A stretch of 64,000 nucleotides of DNA from CAZPHU01 sp964419255 (lineage in GTDB: Bacteria > Fibrobacterota > Chitinivibrionia > Chitinivibrionales > CAYFVL01). Of the stretch, positions 1 to 8,439 are shown one piece after another. How positions within the stretch are numbered: position 1 is the stretch's first letter; each line of letters starts with the position of its first letter. The stretch is from positions 1-64,000 of the forward strand of contig CAYQOU010000011.1 in assembly GCA_964419255.1 (NCBI GenBank), in the 5' to 3' direction. The notes under the pieces were generated by a model. That model had not been told where the DNA came from. It saw nothing but the letters and a program-made list of their open reading frames with translations, and made no database searches. The translations under genes were made by a program, and so were the position numbers.

Positions 1-257
1 CAAGCACGTCAAGCTGGGAAAATTTGTACCGGCTACATTAGGGAAGGGTATTTGAGCAGAAAAAAGAACATAGAATGATAGACTATTTTGCAATATATGT
101 TTAACCGTACGTTCGTATCGGGATGTGTTTCTATGTATGCAATACCAGAATTTCATATTTGCTTCCACCGATCATTTTAAGTAGCGATTAGCCATTGTAA
201 TGCGGCCCAAGAGTCCCAGCTCCTCAAAATTTGTGGGTCGCTGGCCATAAGTAACAA

Positions 258-452
258 TCAATCAAATTGGAAACACGCACCGACATTCCCAACAATTATC
301 CTGTCTCCGAATTTGATTCGTAAGAACTCGATTGCATTTTTTCCAGTACAACGGCAAGGATAGATTTTTCCAGTCTCTGTATGCTTCAGATACTCGCAGG
401 TCTTTTCCAATCTTTCCAACGATGCATCACGGCCAGAAACAATAAATCCTCC
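258..452 (-). pseudogene. C-terminal fragment of an MBL-fold metallo-hydrolase
   Basis: Reading the minus strand just after cobD gives about 64 open codons that begin GGFIVSG and end at a TGA. The fragment contains ERLEKT, then YPCRCTG, then AIEFL and FGDR. This is the order of conserved elements at the C-terminus of MBL-fold hydrolases of the dihydropterin/methanopterin-synthase-like group (GGFHL ... ERLEKT ... PCHCTG ... FGD). The frame is closed by TGA immediately upstream, and the N-terminal metal-binding HxHxDH part is absent, so this is a relic. A GAGGAGG lies at its 5' edge but no usable start follows it. It is probably the decayed last gene of the cobalamin operon. I see no gene in positions 1-257. 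Confidence 0.55.
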
Positions 453-490
453 TCAAGCGGAATTCTCCGCGAGAGAAGGGTTCGAAAGCT

Positions 491-1633
491 TTATCTGGGC
501 AGGACTGACTTCAATTTATTCAAAGTCTCAACTAACAAGCGATTGTATTCAGGGATACCCGGCATGATTCTTATCATTTTAGGCATGCCGAAAGACGTGC
601 AGTCTCTCACCACAATATTAAATTCGACAAGCAATCGCCGTCTAAGCATCGTAGCATTTTCGCAGTGTAGAAAAAAGAATGGGCACCGACTGCTAGTCGT
701 TTTGATCCCGAGTCGATCGAATTCGGCAAGCATGCGTCGTTTTTCGACGTGTATTTGTTTCCACTGCTGCTCGAATGTCTCCCTTGAACGAACAAGCTCT
801 GGTATGATCCGTTGGGCGATGGAAGAAACGCCCCATGGAAGCAGAAAATTCTTCAGCCTTAGTATGTTTTCTTGCGACGACACGGCATAGGCTGCGCGAA
901 GGCCGCCAATGCCAAAAGGTTTGGTGAGGGATTTCAGGATGAGCAGGTTTCTGCAATGCGACAGAAAAAGTAGCGATGTTTCGCAGTCCTCGCCTAGCTC
1001 CTGATAGCTTTCATCGATGCAGACCGTCGTTTGTGGAACAGCCTCGCATAACTGTAGGATGCTATCAGGATACAAATAGCATCCGTCGGGATTGTTGGGA
1101 TTGCAGACTATGACCACATCGAACGACCGATGTTGTAGTCTCTCCAAAGTGTCTGGTATGCTTGAGCCCTCGGGGAACGGCAGGCTTTCCATATGTTGGT
1201 TATACCTGCGATAGGCTTTGGCATAGTCGCCATAGCATGGGCCAAACTGTGCGGCAGTATTGAAAAGTCGCGGTAGAGCGAAAAGCGCCTCAGTCATGCC
1301 CGCAGTCACTGCAATTTGCCTTACGTCAATACCATGGAAGGCGGCGAGGGATTCGATAGCTTCGTAGCAATCGATATCCGGATAGGAAGAAATCCCCTGT
1401 GGAGAAATCAGGCTCTTCACCTTCTCAGGCAGCGGAAACGGATTCACCGTGGCGCTGAAATCTAGCACGCTTGCGGGGTCAATATTCAGTTCCCGCAATT
1501 CCTTGAAAGGTATGCTGCCATGAGCCTGTATTTCAGGTTCCCGTTGTGAATTCAACCCGGCCATGCGCTCGAAGACCTCTCCTACAGCAATGTTTGATGT
1601 TTTTCCATTCATTTTCAAACTGGCAGCCTCCAC
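491..1633 (-). CDS. cobD: Threonine-phosphate decarboxylase-like PLP aminotransferase
   Basis: This fold-type I PLP enzyme (HisC/CobD group) is expected to decarboxylate L-threonine-O-3-phosphate to (R)-1-amino-2-propanol phosphate, the linker of the cobalamin nucleotide loop. At 380 aa the length is normal. Visible motifs are CNPNNPDG near residue 177, DESY near 208, and the PLP-lysine segment LKSLTKPFGIGGLR near 240. The product is cytoplasmic. It lies directly downstream of cbiB, whose product consumes its product. The start used is GTG; an ATG seven codons later is the alternative. The frame stays open upstream almost to the cbiB stop without a standard start codon. HisC is the main alternative identity, but the context strongly favours CobD. 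Confidence 0.85.
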   Translation of the reverse strand: MEAASLKMNGKTSNIAVGEVFERMAGLNSQREPEIQAHGSIPFKELRELNIDPASVLDFSATVNPFPLPEKVKSLISPQGISSYPDIDCYEAIESLAAFHGIDVRQIAVTAGMTEALFALPRLFNTAAQFGPCYGDYAKAYRRYNQHMESLPFPEGSSIPDTLERLQHRSFDVVIVCNPNNPDGCYLYPDSILQLCEAVPQTTVCIDESYQELGEDCETSLLFLSHCRNLLILKSLTKPFGIGGLRAAYAVSSQENILRLKNFLLPWGVSSIAQRIIPELVRSRETFEQQWKQIHVEKRRMLAEFDRLGIKTTSSRCPFFFLHCENATMLRRRLLVEFNIVVRDCTSFGMPKMIRIMPGIPEYNRLLVETLNKLKSVLPR

Positions 1634-1700
1634 GATCTCTGGTGTAACATATTCTTCTATTGCGATGAAGTCCCGAGCGTTTTGGCTATCGAAGAACTCA

Positions 1701-2648
1701 CTAATTGATAATTATTAGAATAGCAAGAATAGCTGAAAGCAAAGCAATGCCATATGCAACGGCAATCGTGTTTGTAATATTACTCGCGATCGGTAGCCGT
1801 GCGCCTTCATTGAGACGTGGCTTCATGGAAATACGTCCTCCATATGCGGCCTCCCCTCCAAGTTCGATGTTCAAAGCCCCAGCAACCGCAGCTTCCCCAT
1901 GCGCCGAATTCGGACTTTCATGCTTGAGCCGGTCACGTGCTGCAATCCTCAGCGATTCTTTCCAGTTGAAGCGCAGCACAAACGAGACGAAGGGAATAAG
2001 CAGAAAAGCCGTTACGCGAGCAGGCAGGAAATTAAGTAAGTCGTCGAGCCGAGCTGCACAGGTGCCGAAATGATGATATCGCTCGTTTCGGTATCCAATC
2101 ATCGAATCCATGGTGCTGACGGCCTTAAATGCAACCGCCATAACCGGACCGCCAAGGGCAAGATAGAAAAGCGGCGATACGATGCCATCGGTGATGTTCT
2201 CGGCAACGGTTTCAATAGTTGCACGTATAACCCCCTTTTCGTCCAGGCATTCAGTGTCCCTGCCGACTATCATGGAAACCGCCTTGCGTGCACCGGACAA
2301 ATCACCCGACTCAAGATGTTCCCGCACTATGATTGCTTCGTGGGTAAGCGACCGGGCGGAGAGACAATAGAATGCGATTATTGTTTGTCCAGCAATTAAA
2401 ACCACCGGCGACAGCAGCCTGCATACTGCAAGAAACAGGAATGTGCTTCCTGCGGAAACCAGAACCACCATGGAACAAAGTAGCAATCCAGCCAGGAATT
2501 CAGGCCGTGGAGATTGCGTCTTCGGATACAGCATTCGCTCCGCGCCGCCAATCAGCTTGCCGATCCACCTGACCGGATGAGGAAGCCATCGCGGATCGCC
2601 CAGAATAAAATCGAGTGTTACCGCGGCAAGCAATGCGACAGGACTCAT
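1701..2648 (-). CDS. cbiB: Adenosylcobinamide-phosphate synthase CbiB
   Basis: CbiB is an integral membrane protein that attaches aminopropanol (phosphate) to adenosylcobyric acid. The 315 aa length and the opening ALLAAVTLDFILGDPRWLPH (DxxxGDP followed by HPVRWIGK) are diagnostic. Several hydrophobic segments follow, plus the cytoplasmic stretch with TIETVAENITDG and SPNSAHGEAAVAGAL. The start ATG overlaps the TGA of the 77-codon ORF upstream (ATGA), suggesting translational coupling. cobD follows 67 bases downstream. The gene sits in the short operon behind partial riboswitch 1. Confidence 0.95.
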   Translation of the reverse strand: MSPVALLAAVTLDFILGDPRWLPHPVRWIGKLIGGAERMLYPKTQSPRPEFLAGLLLCSMVVLVSAGSTFLFLAVCRLLSPVVLIAGQTIIAFYCLSARSLTHEAIIVREHLESGDLSGARKAVSMIVGRDTECLDEKGVIRATIETVAENITDGIVSPLFYLALGGPVMAVAFKAVSTMDSMIGYRNERYHHFGTCAARLDDLLNFLPARVTAFLLIPFVSFVLRFNWKESLRIAARDRLKHESPNSAHGEAAVAGALNIELGGEAAYGGRISMKPRLNEGARLPIASNITNTIAVAYGIALLSAILAILIIIN

Positions 2649-2878
2649 ACTGCCGCCAACTCGGAGGCTGCCACGGACTCGCGCATCACTCTTTTCTCCA
2701 TGGGACTATCGGGCGTCGCAGGCCCGACGGCAAATTCCTTTCTGTCGAAGCATTCGGATTTTTTCCCATCGTTCCAGTTCTTGACAGGACAATGATATTT
2801 TACGATGCGGGAATACACTTTGGTTTCCTCGGAGAAATCCCGGATTTTTTCTACATCGAATACAGTAAACTGAACCAT
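2645..2878 (-). CDS. Small hypothetical protein between the riboswitch and cbiB
   Basis: This 77-codon ORF starts 25-30 bases after the conserved 3' box of riboswitch 1, and its stop overlaps the cbiB start (ATGA). That position suggests it is translated as a leader gene or small partner of CbiB. I do not recognise the sequence. It has two cysteines (in KYHCPV and SECFD), is polar and shows no membrane segment. The Shine-Dalgarno is weak (TGGA five bases before ATG). It could also be a relic or non-coding leader sequence. Confidence 0.4.
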   Translation of the reverse strand: MVQFTVFDVEKIRDFSEETKVYSRIVKYHCPVKNWNDGKKSECFDRKEFAVGPATPDSPMEKRVMRESVAASELAAV

Positions 2879-2902
2879 TAATCCATGACGGTCCAGCTAA
2901 GT

Positions 2903-3100
2903 CTATATCAGGAAGGTCTCCTGACTTTCCCGGTGCTGCCGGTCTTCCCATCCCTTCGTACCCTTCGAGATCCTCAGGGTATGAAAAAACAGTGACCTGT
3001 ATTGACAGCCCCCCTTCAACGCCTCACTTTGACTCTGCTCATCACCGGTGTTTTGGGTATTTGGAAGGCGTAGCGGGATAGGCTGACAATGCTACAGAAT
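2903..3100 (-). promoter_or_regulatory. Cobalamin riboswitch, conserved 3' half with a divergent 5' half
   Basis: On the minus strand the 3' core is clear. It shows CTGTCAATACAGGTCACTG, a variable arm, GGGAAGACCGGCAGCACCGGG, and then AGTCAGGAGACCTTCCTG, the B12-box region. The 5' half found in the other two copies in this window (GGTGCC, GGGAATTCCGGTGAAA, the CCTGCCACTGTAA junction) is not recognisable. Only CCTATCCCGCTACGCC, lying between the cbiJ stop and the core, resembles it. The element precedes the small ORF, cbiB and cobD. It may be a truncated or decaying switch or a variant class. Confidence 0.65.
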
Positions 3101-3106
3101 AGCTCT

Positions 3107-3880
3107 TCAAATAGGAGACTCGTGCGGGATAGTGCGGAGCATATCAAGGCATTCAGCGGCGCTGGTGCAAACGCGAGGATATTGCAGAGGCGGGCGATTA
3201 ATAACAATGAGTGTGCAGCCGGTATCTATGCAGGCATCTTTTTTTTCCTGCATGCCACCATGATCGCCCGATTCCTTTGACAGCATTGTCGTTGCCGTGA
3301 AATGCTCTATGCACAGGCGGTTGAATTCACGGGAAAATGGTCCTTGCATGGCGCATATCCGGGATGGATGAATACCAAGTTTTTGGCACTGCATGATGGA
3401 GTCCGAAATCGGCAATACCCGCGCAACAAGATCGGCGGCTCTGTCGCCCAGTTCGGCACACATATGCGGCAGCATCCGCGTACCCAGTGTCGATAGTATC
3501 CGGCCTGGGATGTTGCGCGCAAGCTGAACGGCTTTTTCAAGCGTATCGGCGTGCTTTACTATCCCGGAGTCAGCCGTATCATCCTGCGCGTGGCGCTCGA
3601 GCCGTATATAGGGAACCGCCTGTTCGCGTGTCGCGCCGATAGCCAGCGCCGAGATCTTCACCGCGAACGGGTGGGTTGCATCGATAACACAGCCCACCGT
3701 GTACCGGCAAAGGAGCCGGTTCAATGATTGTTCGTCCAGCATGCCGGTGAATCGCTCGACCGATGACGGCAAGTCGTCTATAATGCCGGTCGTAGACGAA
3801 TACAAAACCTGGTAGCCGTTGGCGACGAGCAAAACTGCTATATCGCGGGATTCGCTTGTTCCGCCCAGCACCAGTATCAT
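3107..3880 (-). CDS. cbiJ: Cobalt-precorrin-6A reductase CbiJ
   Basis: CbiJ is the NAD(P)H-dependent reductase of the corrin macrocycle (CobK/CbiJ family). The 257 aa length is typical. The N-terminus MILVLGGTSESRDIAVLL is the family dinucleotide-binding signature. VIDATHPFA near residue 70 and YIRLERH near 95 are also characteristic. The start ATG overlaps the cbiH stop (ATGA). It is the last gene of the main biosynthetic run; partial riboswitch 1 begins almost at its stop codon. The product is cytoplasmic. Confidence 0.93.
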   Translation of the reverse strand: MILVLGGTSESRDIAVLLVANGYQVLYSSTTGIIDDLPSSVERFTGMLDEQSLNRLLCRYTVGCVIDATHPFAVKISALAIGATREQAVPYIRLERHAQDDTADSGIVKHADTLEKAVQLARNIPGRILSTLGTRMLPHMCAELGDRAADLVARVLPISDSIMQCQKLGIHPSRICAMQGPFSREFNRLCIEHFTATTMLSKESGDHGGMQEKKDACIDTGCTLIVINRPPLQYPRVCTSAAECLDMLRTIPHESPI

Positions 3881-4638
3881 AGGTGGTAACCCCGCGGGTT
3901 TATCATACGGCCGTCATAGAGAAACGATTGTGAGTTTCCCAGGACGACCGTGGTCATCATATCGATTGAACAACCGGCAAATTCTTTTAGCGTCGAGATT
4001 GATACGCTTTGTCCATCGCGGCCGATATTGCGGACAATGCCCACGGGCGTTTGAGGGTCGCGGCAGGAAAGAAATATGTCGCGAATGTCATGCACCAGCC
4101 GGGTTCTCTTCCTGCTTGCCGGGTTATACAGCACCGTCACGAAATCTCCCTGTGCGGCAGCTTGCGCGCGCCGCAGTATCTGCTCGCGCGAAACCAGAAG
4201 GTCGCTGAGACTCAGCACACAGTAATCGCATGACAATGGCGCTCCGAGAATCGCGGCGGCGGAATTAGCGGCGGTTATTCCAGGATAAACCAGCACTCGA
4301 ACTGTCAGCCCGCGCAGGCGGCATATCTCAAACGCCAGGCCGGCCATTCCATACACTCCGGGATCACCGCTTGAGATGAGGGCAACATTCTTTCCCGCAA
4401 GCACAACGTCAATCGCCCTGCCGACACGCTCCGTCTCGTTTCGCATGCCCGAAGAATCCACGGTCTTGCCTTCGGTCAGATCGGCGATCAACTCAACATA
4501 AGTTTTGTAGCCTACAACGACATCCGCGCCGCGAATCGCATCCTGCGCGGCAAATGTGCGCATGGAAGGGTCTCCCGGCCCGATACCGACGACTGAAAGA
4601 GTTGCACCATCAATTACTGTTATATTATCAATTTCCAT
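3877..4638 (-). CDS. cbiH: (Cobalt-)precorrin-3B C17-methyltransferase CbiH
   Basis: CbiH is the SAM-dependent methyltransferase that methylates C17 and drives ring contraction. The tetrapyrrole-methylase fold shows as VVGIGPGDPSM at the N-terminus and SSGDPGVYGMAGLA near residue 80. It ends with TTVVLGNSQSF and NPRGYHL, typical of CbiH/CobJ. The frame is open to 4713, but I place the start at the ATG at 4638, preceded by GGAGTTATGGAG; the extra 25 codons are basic and unlike the family. It is 46 bases from cobF, and cbiJ overlaps its end. Confidence 0.93.
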   Translation of the reverse strand: MEIDNITVIDGATLSVVGIGPGDPSMRTFAAQDAIRGADVVVGYKTYVELIADLTEGKTVDSSGMRNETERVGRAIDVVLAGKNVALISSGDPGVYGMAGLAFEICRLRGLTVRVLVYPGITAANSAAAILGAPLSCDYCVLSLSDLLVSREQILRRAQAAAQGDFVTVLYNPASRKRTRLVHDIRDIFLSCRDPQTPVGIVRNIGRDGQSVSISTLKEFAGCSIDMMTTVVLGNSQSFLYDGRMINPRGYHL

Positions 4639-4684
4639 TTTTTCTCCATAACTCCGGGATCTACGCTTGAGCTTATTTTCCTTC

Positions 4685-5515
4685 TTAACCCTCCAGCGGC
4701 GATGCATCGTCATCGGTTGCAGGCCCGCGCAAAATATAGGTGTCCATTATCCAGCCGTGTTCCCGGCGAAGCTGTGCGCGTAAAGCAACCAGATCATCGA
4801 TAATGTCAGCAAGTCGCCCTTTGCGCAGCACCTGATACGGCAGTCCGATATACGCGCCCCAGATAATTTCCAGATCCGGCCCCACATCTCTAAGCCCTGC
4901 GCACGCAAGCCCTTTGTCAAGCATTACCACAACCGTCCCGAGCTGTGGCGACCATTCCCGCACCAGTCTCCTGCCGGTGGTGATATGAATCGGCGACGCA
5001 ACCTGATTGAGCACCATGGCATTCTCCGCAGCAAGGGCCTGTATGGCTGATATCCCCGGAATAACTTTCGCATCTATAGGAATAATCCTGCCGATTTCCT
5101 CGACAATGCCGATAATGCTGTCGTAGAACGCCGGATCGCCCCACGCCAGAAATCCAACCACACAATCTACGGGCAATTCTTTTATGACGTTTATATATCG
5201 ATTAACCCGCTCTTCCCGCCACGCCTGCACGCTTGCACGGTAATCGGCAGTGCCGCGCTTCGCATCGTCTCCGCGAGTGGAATCGGGTATGGTGACAAAC
5301 CGGTAGCTTTCCGGAGCAAGGAACGCGTCGCAAATCGTCCTGCGTGCGGCAACAAGATCTTCTTTCACCTCGCCTTTATCCGCCACGATAAACACGGCGA
5401 CTTCCCGCATGGCGGCAATCGCATGTCCGGTCAGATGGCCGGGGCTGCCCAGGCCGATACCGATTATGTTGATTCGACGTTTCAAGTCGTAGTACTCCAA
5501 GTTGTAATCAGTCAA
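4685..5515 (-). CDS. cobF: Precorrin-6A synthase (deacetylating) CobF-type methyltransferase
   Basis: CobF, known from the aerobic pathway, methylates C1 and removes the acetyl group. Family marks are NIIGIGLGSPGHLT, FIVADKGEVKEDLVAARR, the SxxAWREERVNRY block, FLAWGDPAFYDS and PIHITTGRRL. The 276 aa length fits CobF, which is longer than other corrin methylases. The TTG at 5515 overlaps the cbiG stop. A second TTG at 5485, nine bases after GGAG, would start at KRRINIIGIG and may be the true start. An aerobic-type enzyme inside an otherwise early-cobalt (cbi) gene set is unusual; it may do the job of the missing CbiD. Confidence 0.88.
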   Translation of the reverse strand: MTDYNLEYYDLKRRINIIGIGLGSPGHLTGHAIAAMREVAVFIVADKGEVKEDLVAARRTICDAFLAPESYRFVTIPDSTRGDDAKRGTADYRASVQAWREERVNRYINVIKELPVDCVVGFLAWGDPAFYDSIIGIVEEIGRIIPIDAKVIPGISAIQALAAENAMVLNQVASPIHITTGRRLVREWSPQLGTVVVMLDKGLACAGLRDVGPDLEIIWGAYIGLPYQVLRKGRLADIIDDLVALRAQLRREHGWIMDTYILRGPATDDDASPLEG

Positions 5516-6322
5516 TTACCAGTCGCAGCGCTCGATGGCAAGTGCGACCGTTACCCGATTATATGCATGTTTCTCCAGTATAAGTTCAGTTTTAGAGCCG
5601 CCCAGAAGCGCGCATGGTTCCGCGACAGCGCCGATACCAAGTTTTTTCATCACAAATTCCGATTCCTTGCATTGGACCTTTGCCGCGCGAATTTCCTCGC
5701 GGCTGATGATGCGCAGAGGCAGATTTCGTGACACGCAAAATGTCAGCAAACCTTCTTCGTGCTCTTTGGCGTCGACAGTAACCACCAGACGCAGTTCTTT
5801 AAATGAATGTCCGGCAGTGCTCAGGGCAGTGCTTACTGCCGACTCGATGTTATCCGCTGAAACTCCCTTACCGCAGCCGATTCCCGCGATAAGGGTTTTC
5901 GAGGCATCGGTAGATGTCGTTACCACCGGCTCTGCACGAAGGAAACGGGCGACTTGATTCGCCAGCGCGTTTGCCCCGCCCTCATGTCCCGACAGCGTTG
6001 CGATTGCCCATCTGCCGCCGACATCGACAGTGACAACTGCCGGATCGCTGTGCTTATCTTCTGCATGCGGAGCAATTGCGCGCACAACAATACCCAGCGG
6101 CATGACATACACCAACCCGTCATACTGTGAAAAAATTCTCTGCGTCAAGGCATGAATGCCATCGCCAAACCAATTGACAGTCTTCGTGAAGGCTGACCCG
6201 GTGTTCAGGCTCTCTGATGCATACAGGTGTGATGAAAAACCGCATGCGGCTAACCGCAAAGTAGTGCGCAGTCCTTGTTCCGAAACCGCAATTATGGCGC
6301 ATTTTTCCGACATGTCTCGCAT
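5516..6322 (-). CDS. cbiG: Cobalt-precorrin-5A hydrolase CbiG
   Basis: CbiG opens the delta-lactone of cobalt-precorrin-5A and releases acetaldehyde in the anaerobic pathway. The 268 aa protein starts with CAIIAVSEQGLRTTLRLA. It shows VYVMPLGIVVRAIAPH, DPAVVTVDVGGRWAIATLSGHEGGAN cut into recognisable CbiG blocks, and GIGCGKGVSADNIESAV at the start of the C-terminal domain. MSEK three codons in is an alternative start. It lies two bases after cbiF and directly before cobF. Its presence together with CobF is notable because CobF normally does the deacetylation itself. Confidence 0.92.
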   Translation of the reverse strand: MRDMSEKCAIIAVSEQGLRTTLRLAACGFSSHLYASESLNTGSAFTKTVNWFGDGIHALTQRIFSQYDGLVYVMPLGIVVRAIAPHAEDKHSDPAVVTVDVGGRWAIATLSGHEGGANALANQVARFLRAEPVVTTSTDASKTLIAGIGCGKGVSADNIESAVSTALSTAGHSFKELRLVVTVDAKEHEEGLLTFCVSRNLPLRIISREEIRAAKVQCKESEFVMKKLGIGAVAEPCALLGGSKTELILEKHAYNRVTVALAIERCDW

Positions 6323-6325
6323 AAT

Positions 6326-7078
6326 CTATTCCGCACTCCGGTATTCGGTTGAAAAGGATTTGTCGTAAAGTTTTGACAACTCGCCTCGTTCTCTGAGAAA
6401 GTCCCCTACCAGGATCATCGCAGTTTTGGAAATTTTCTGTTCCTTCAGTTGGCCTGCTATTGAAGACAGATCCGCTCTGATTACTTTCTGATCGTGCCAG
6501 GTGGCCCGCGACACAACGGTCACGGGAGTATCGGCCGGAAAATGAACGAGCAGGTTTCTGACGACCGAATCAATAAGACCGGCCGATAGAAAGATGCACA
6601 TGCTGCTGCGGCTGGCGGCAAGTTTCTCCAGCTTTTCCAGCTCCGGTACGGGCGTTCTGCCCTCGCAACGTGTCAATATAACCGTCTGCGACACGCCCGG
6701 AAGCGTCAGTTCTTTTTTCAGCGCGGCAACGCTTGCGGAAAAGCTGCTGACCCCGGGCACGACTTCACATTCGATGGCGTTGTCATTACAGAAAGCTATC
6801 TGCTCGCCGATTGCGCCAAACAGCGACGGATCGCCCGTATGAAGACGCGCAACGTCGAGGTTTCGCCCTTTCGCATCGAGAAATACCGCGCCTAATTGCT
6901 CAAGCGACATCTTTGCCGAATTATGCACTTCTGCGCCTTCAGGCAAGGCAGCCAGATGTTCCGCACTCACTAATGAGCCGGCATACACGCACACGTAACA
7001 AGCACGCAGAATCGAAAGCCCCCTGACCGTGATGAGATCCGGCGCACCCGGTCCGGCGCCAATAAAATAAACCCGCAT
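6326..7078 (-). CDS. cbiF: (Cobalt-)precorrin-4 C11-methyltransferase CbiF
   Basis: CbiF is the SAM-dependent C11 methylase of the corrin pathway. The 250 aa length is normal. The N-terminal YFIGAGPGAPDLITVRG, the central LHTGDPSLFGAIGEQ and VPGVSSFSASVAAL, and PVTVVSRATWHDQ near the C-terminus identify the CbiF/CobM subfamily. The start ATG overlaps the cbiL stop (TAATG) with GGAGC upstream, so translation is coupled within the operon. Confidence 0.94.
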   Translation of the reverse strand: MRVYFIGAGPGAPDLITVRGLSILRACYVCVYAGSLVSAEHLAALPEGAEVHNSAKMSLEQLGAVFLDAKGRNLDVARLHTGDPSLFGAIGEQIAFCNDNAIECEVVPGVSSFSASVAALKKELTLPGVSQTVILTRCEGRTPVPELEKLEKLAASRSSMCIFLSAGLIDSVVRNLLVHFPADTPVTVVSRATWHDQKVIRADLSSIAGQLKEQKISKTAMILVGDFLRERGELSKLYDKSFSTEYRSAE

Positions 7079-7812
7079 TAGTCAGCTCCTTCAAGACACG
7101 TGCGTTCGCCTGCGCGTACAATCACGGTCGCAAGATAGCCGAGTTCCGTTGCGCAATCAAAAAGCGGTGCGCCTTTAATAATAGATATATCATCAAAACC
7201 GGCTCGCTTTACCAATGATGCATGATCGATGAGAGAGAGTTCATCGAGCCGTTTGATAAGCAGCGGGAGCCTTTTTCCGATTTTCATGATCACGACACAG
7301 TCGAAGCTTCTCCACCACGACGCATCCTTATCGAGCACGCGGGAGCATGGCTGTATGGTGACCCCTTCCTCGGCCTGAGCAAGGGATATTCCGAGTGCTG
7401 CGGTAGAAGCGGCAATCGAGGTGATTCCCGGAACCGTCTCTATGTCAACCGACGGACTGATTTCCCGCACGAGTCTGAGGACATATTCAAAGCTGCTGAA
7501 CAGGCTGGGATCGCCCAACGTGACGAATGCCACCATTTTACCTTCATTGCACAGGCCGCAGATATTCGTTGCGTGTCGCATCCAGAACTCCCTGCGGTCG
7601 GCATCTACCGGAGCCATGCTGAAGGACATATCGATAACAGTTTTCCCCTCACAGAATTGCTCGACAATCCCGTATGCTATGGAATCTTCCTTGTTTTCGG
7701 AGCGTGGGGTGCAGATAACATCCGAAATCCTCAGCGTATCGACAGCTTTCAGTGTCAGAAGCCGTGGATCGCCGGGACCGATGCCCACTCCTATGAATTT
7801 GCCATTTTTCAT
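7078..7812 (-). CDS. cbiL: (Cobalt-)precorrin-2 C20-methyltransferase CbiL
   Basis: CbiL performs the first corrin-specific methylation, at C20 of (cobalt-)precorrin-2, using SAM. The 244 aa sequence begins KFIGVGIGPGDPRLLTLKAV. It has the family phrase ICTPRSENKEDSIAYGIV, TLGDPSLFSSFEYVLRLV and VPGITSIAASTAALG. Its start overlaps the cbiE stop (ATGA) and its stop overlaps the cbiF start, placing it in a tightly coupled block with both. Confidence 0.93.
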   Translation of the reverse strand: MKNGKFIGVGIGPGDPRLLTLKAVDTLRISDVICTPRSENKEDSIAYGIVEQFCEGKTVIDMSFSMAPVDADRREFWMRHATNICGLCNEGKMVAFVTLGDPSLFSSFEYVLRLVREISPSVDIETVPGITSIAASTAALGISLAQAEEGVTIQPCSRVLDKDASWWRSFDCVVIMKIGKRLPLLIKRLDELSLIDHASLVKRAGFDDISIIKGAPLFDCATELGYLATVIVRAGERTCLEGAD

Positions 7813-8432
7813 TTTTCCTCATTCTTTACAATGATAAGAACGCTCAACTCATCCGCTGCCATTTCGCAAACGCGCGCAATACTGTATTCGCACAGCTTCT
7901 CATCAGGATACGATAGCCGTTCGCCGACAAAAAACAGTCTGCTCGCCGCGACAGCCGGATCGATTTTTTGCGCCAGAATCGCCGGTGTGTACGAGGGAGA
8001 GGTGAGAATGCCAACTTTTACACAACCCGCCATTTTCTCAACGAAATCAGCCGGAACTTCTTTGTGCGCGCTCATAAAAACTGCATCGTGCCACGGAATA
8101 CCAAGTCGACCAAACGCATAGGTGATTGAGCTGATGCCCGGTATGATGCTGATTGCGGATGCACAGAATTCACGAACAATAAGCGCCGTGATGCTGTAGA
8201 AACCCGGGTCGCCTGTTACCAGAACCGCGACATTTTTGTCGCTGTTACCTCGGATTGTATCCAGGGTGTCCTGTACCGACGTATAGGCCAGCGCTTTTTT
8301 CCCGACGCCAAACTCCTCGATAAGCCGCTGCGCGCCGACAAGTACGTCGGCGTTTGCGATTGCCCGCAGCGCAGCTTGCGACGCATACTGCCTGCAGCCT
8401 GGTCCGCACCCCACTATCGTAATCGCAGGCAT
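7809..8432 (-). CDS. cbiE: (Cobalt-)precorrin-7 C5-methyltransferase CbiE
   Basis: CbiE is the SAM-dependent C5 methylase. At 207 aa it is the stand-alone form. It begins ITIVGCGPGCRQYASQAAL and has VLVGAQRLIEEF, LVTGDPGFYSITALIV and IIPGISSITYAFGRLGIPW. There is no fused CbiT domain, and no separate cbiT is visible in the window, although CbiT is needed for C15 methylation and decarboxylation. A GGAGGAGAACG precedes the ATG. The decayed cbiD lies directly upstream. Confidence 0.92.
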   Translation of the reverse strand: MPAITIVGCGPGCRQYASQAALRAIANADVLVGAQRLIEEFGVGKKALAYTSVQDTLDTIRGNSDKNVAVLVTGDPGFYSITALIVREFCASAISIIPGISSITYAFGRLGIPWHDAVFMSAHKEVPADFVEKMAGCVKVGILTSPSYTPAILAQKIDPAVAASRLFFVGERLSYPDEKLCEYSIARVCEMAADELSVLIIVKNEEK

Positions 8433-8439
8433 CCGTTCT

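Noticed and set aside
381..890. 169-codon plus-strand frame at the left end
   Set aside because: It is antisense to the clear cobD gene and has no ribosome-binding site or family signature.
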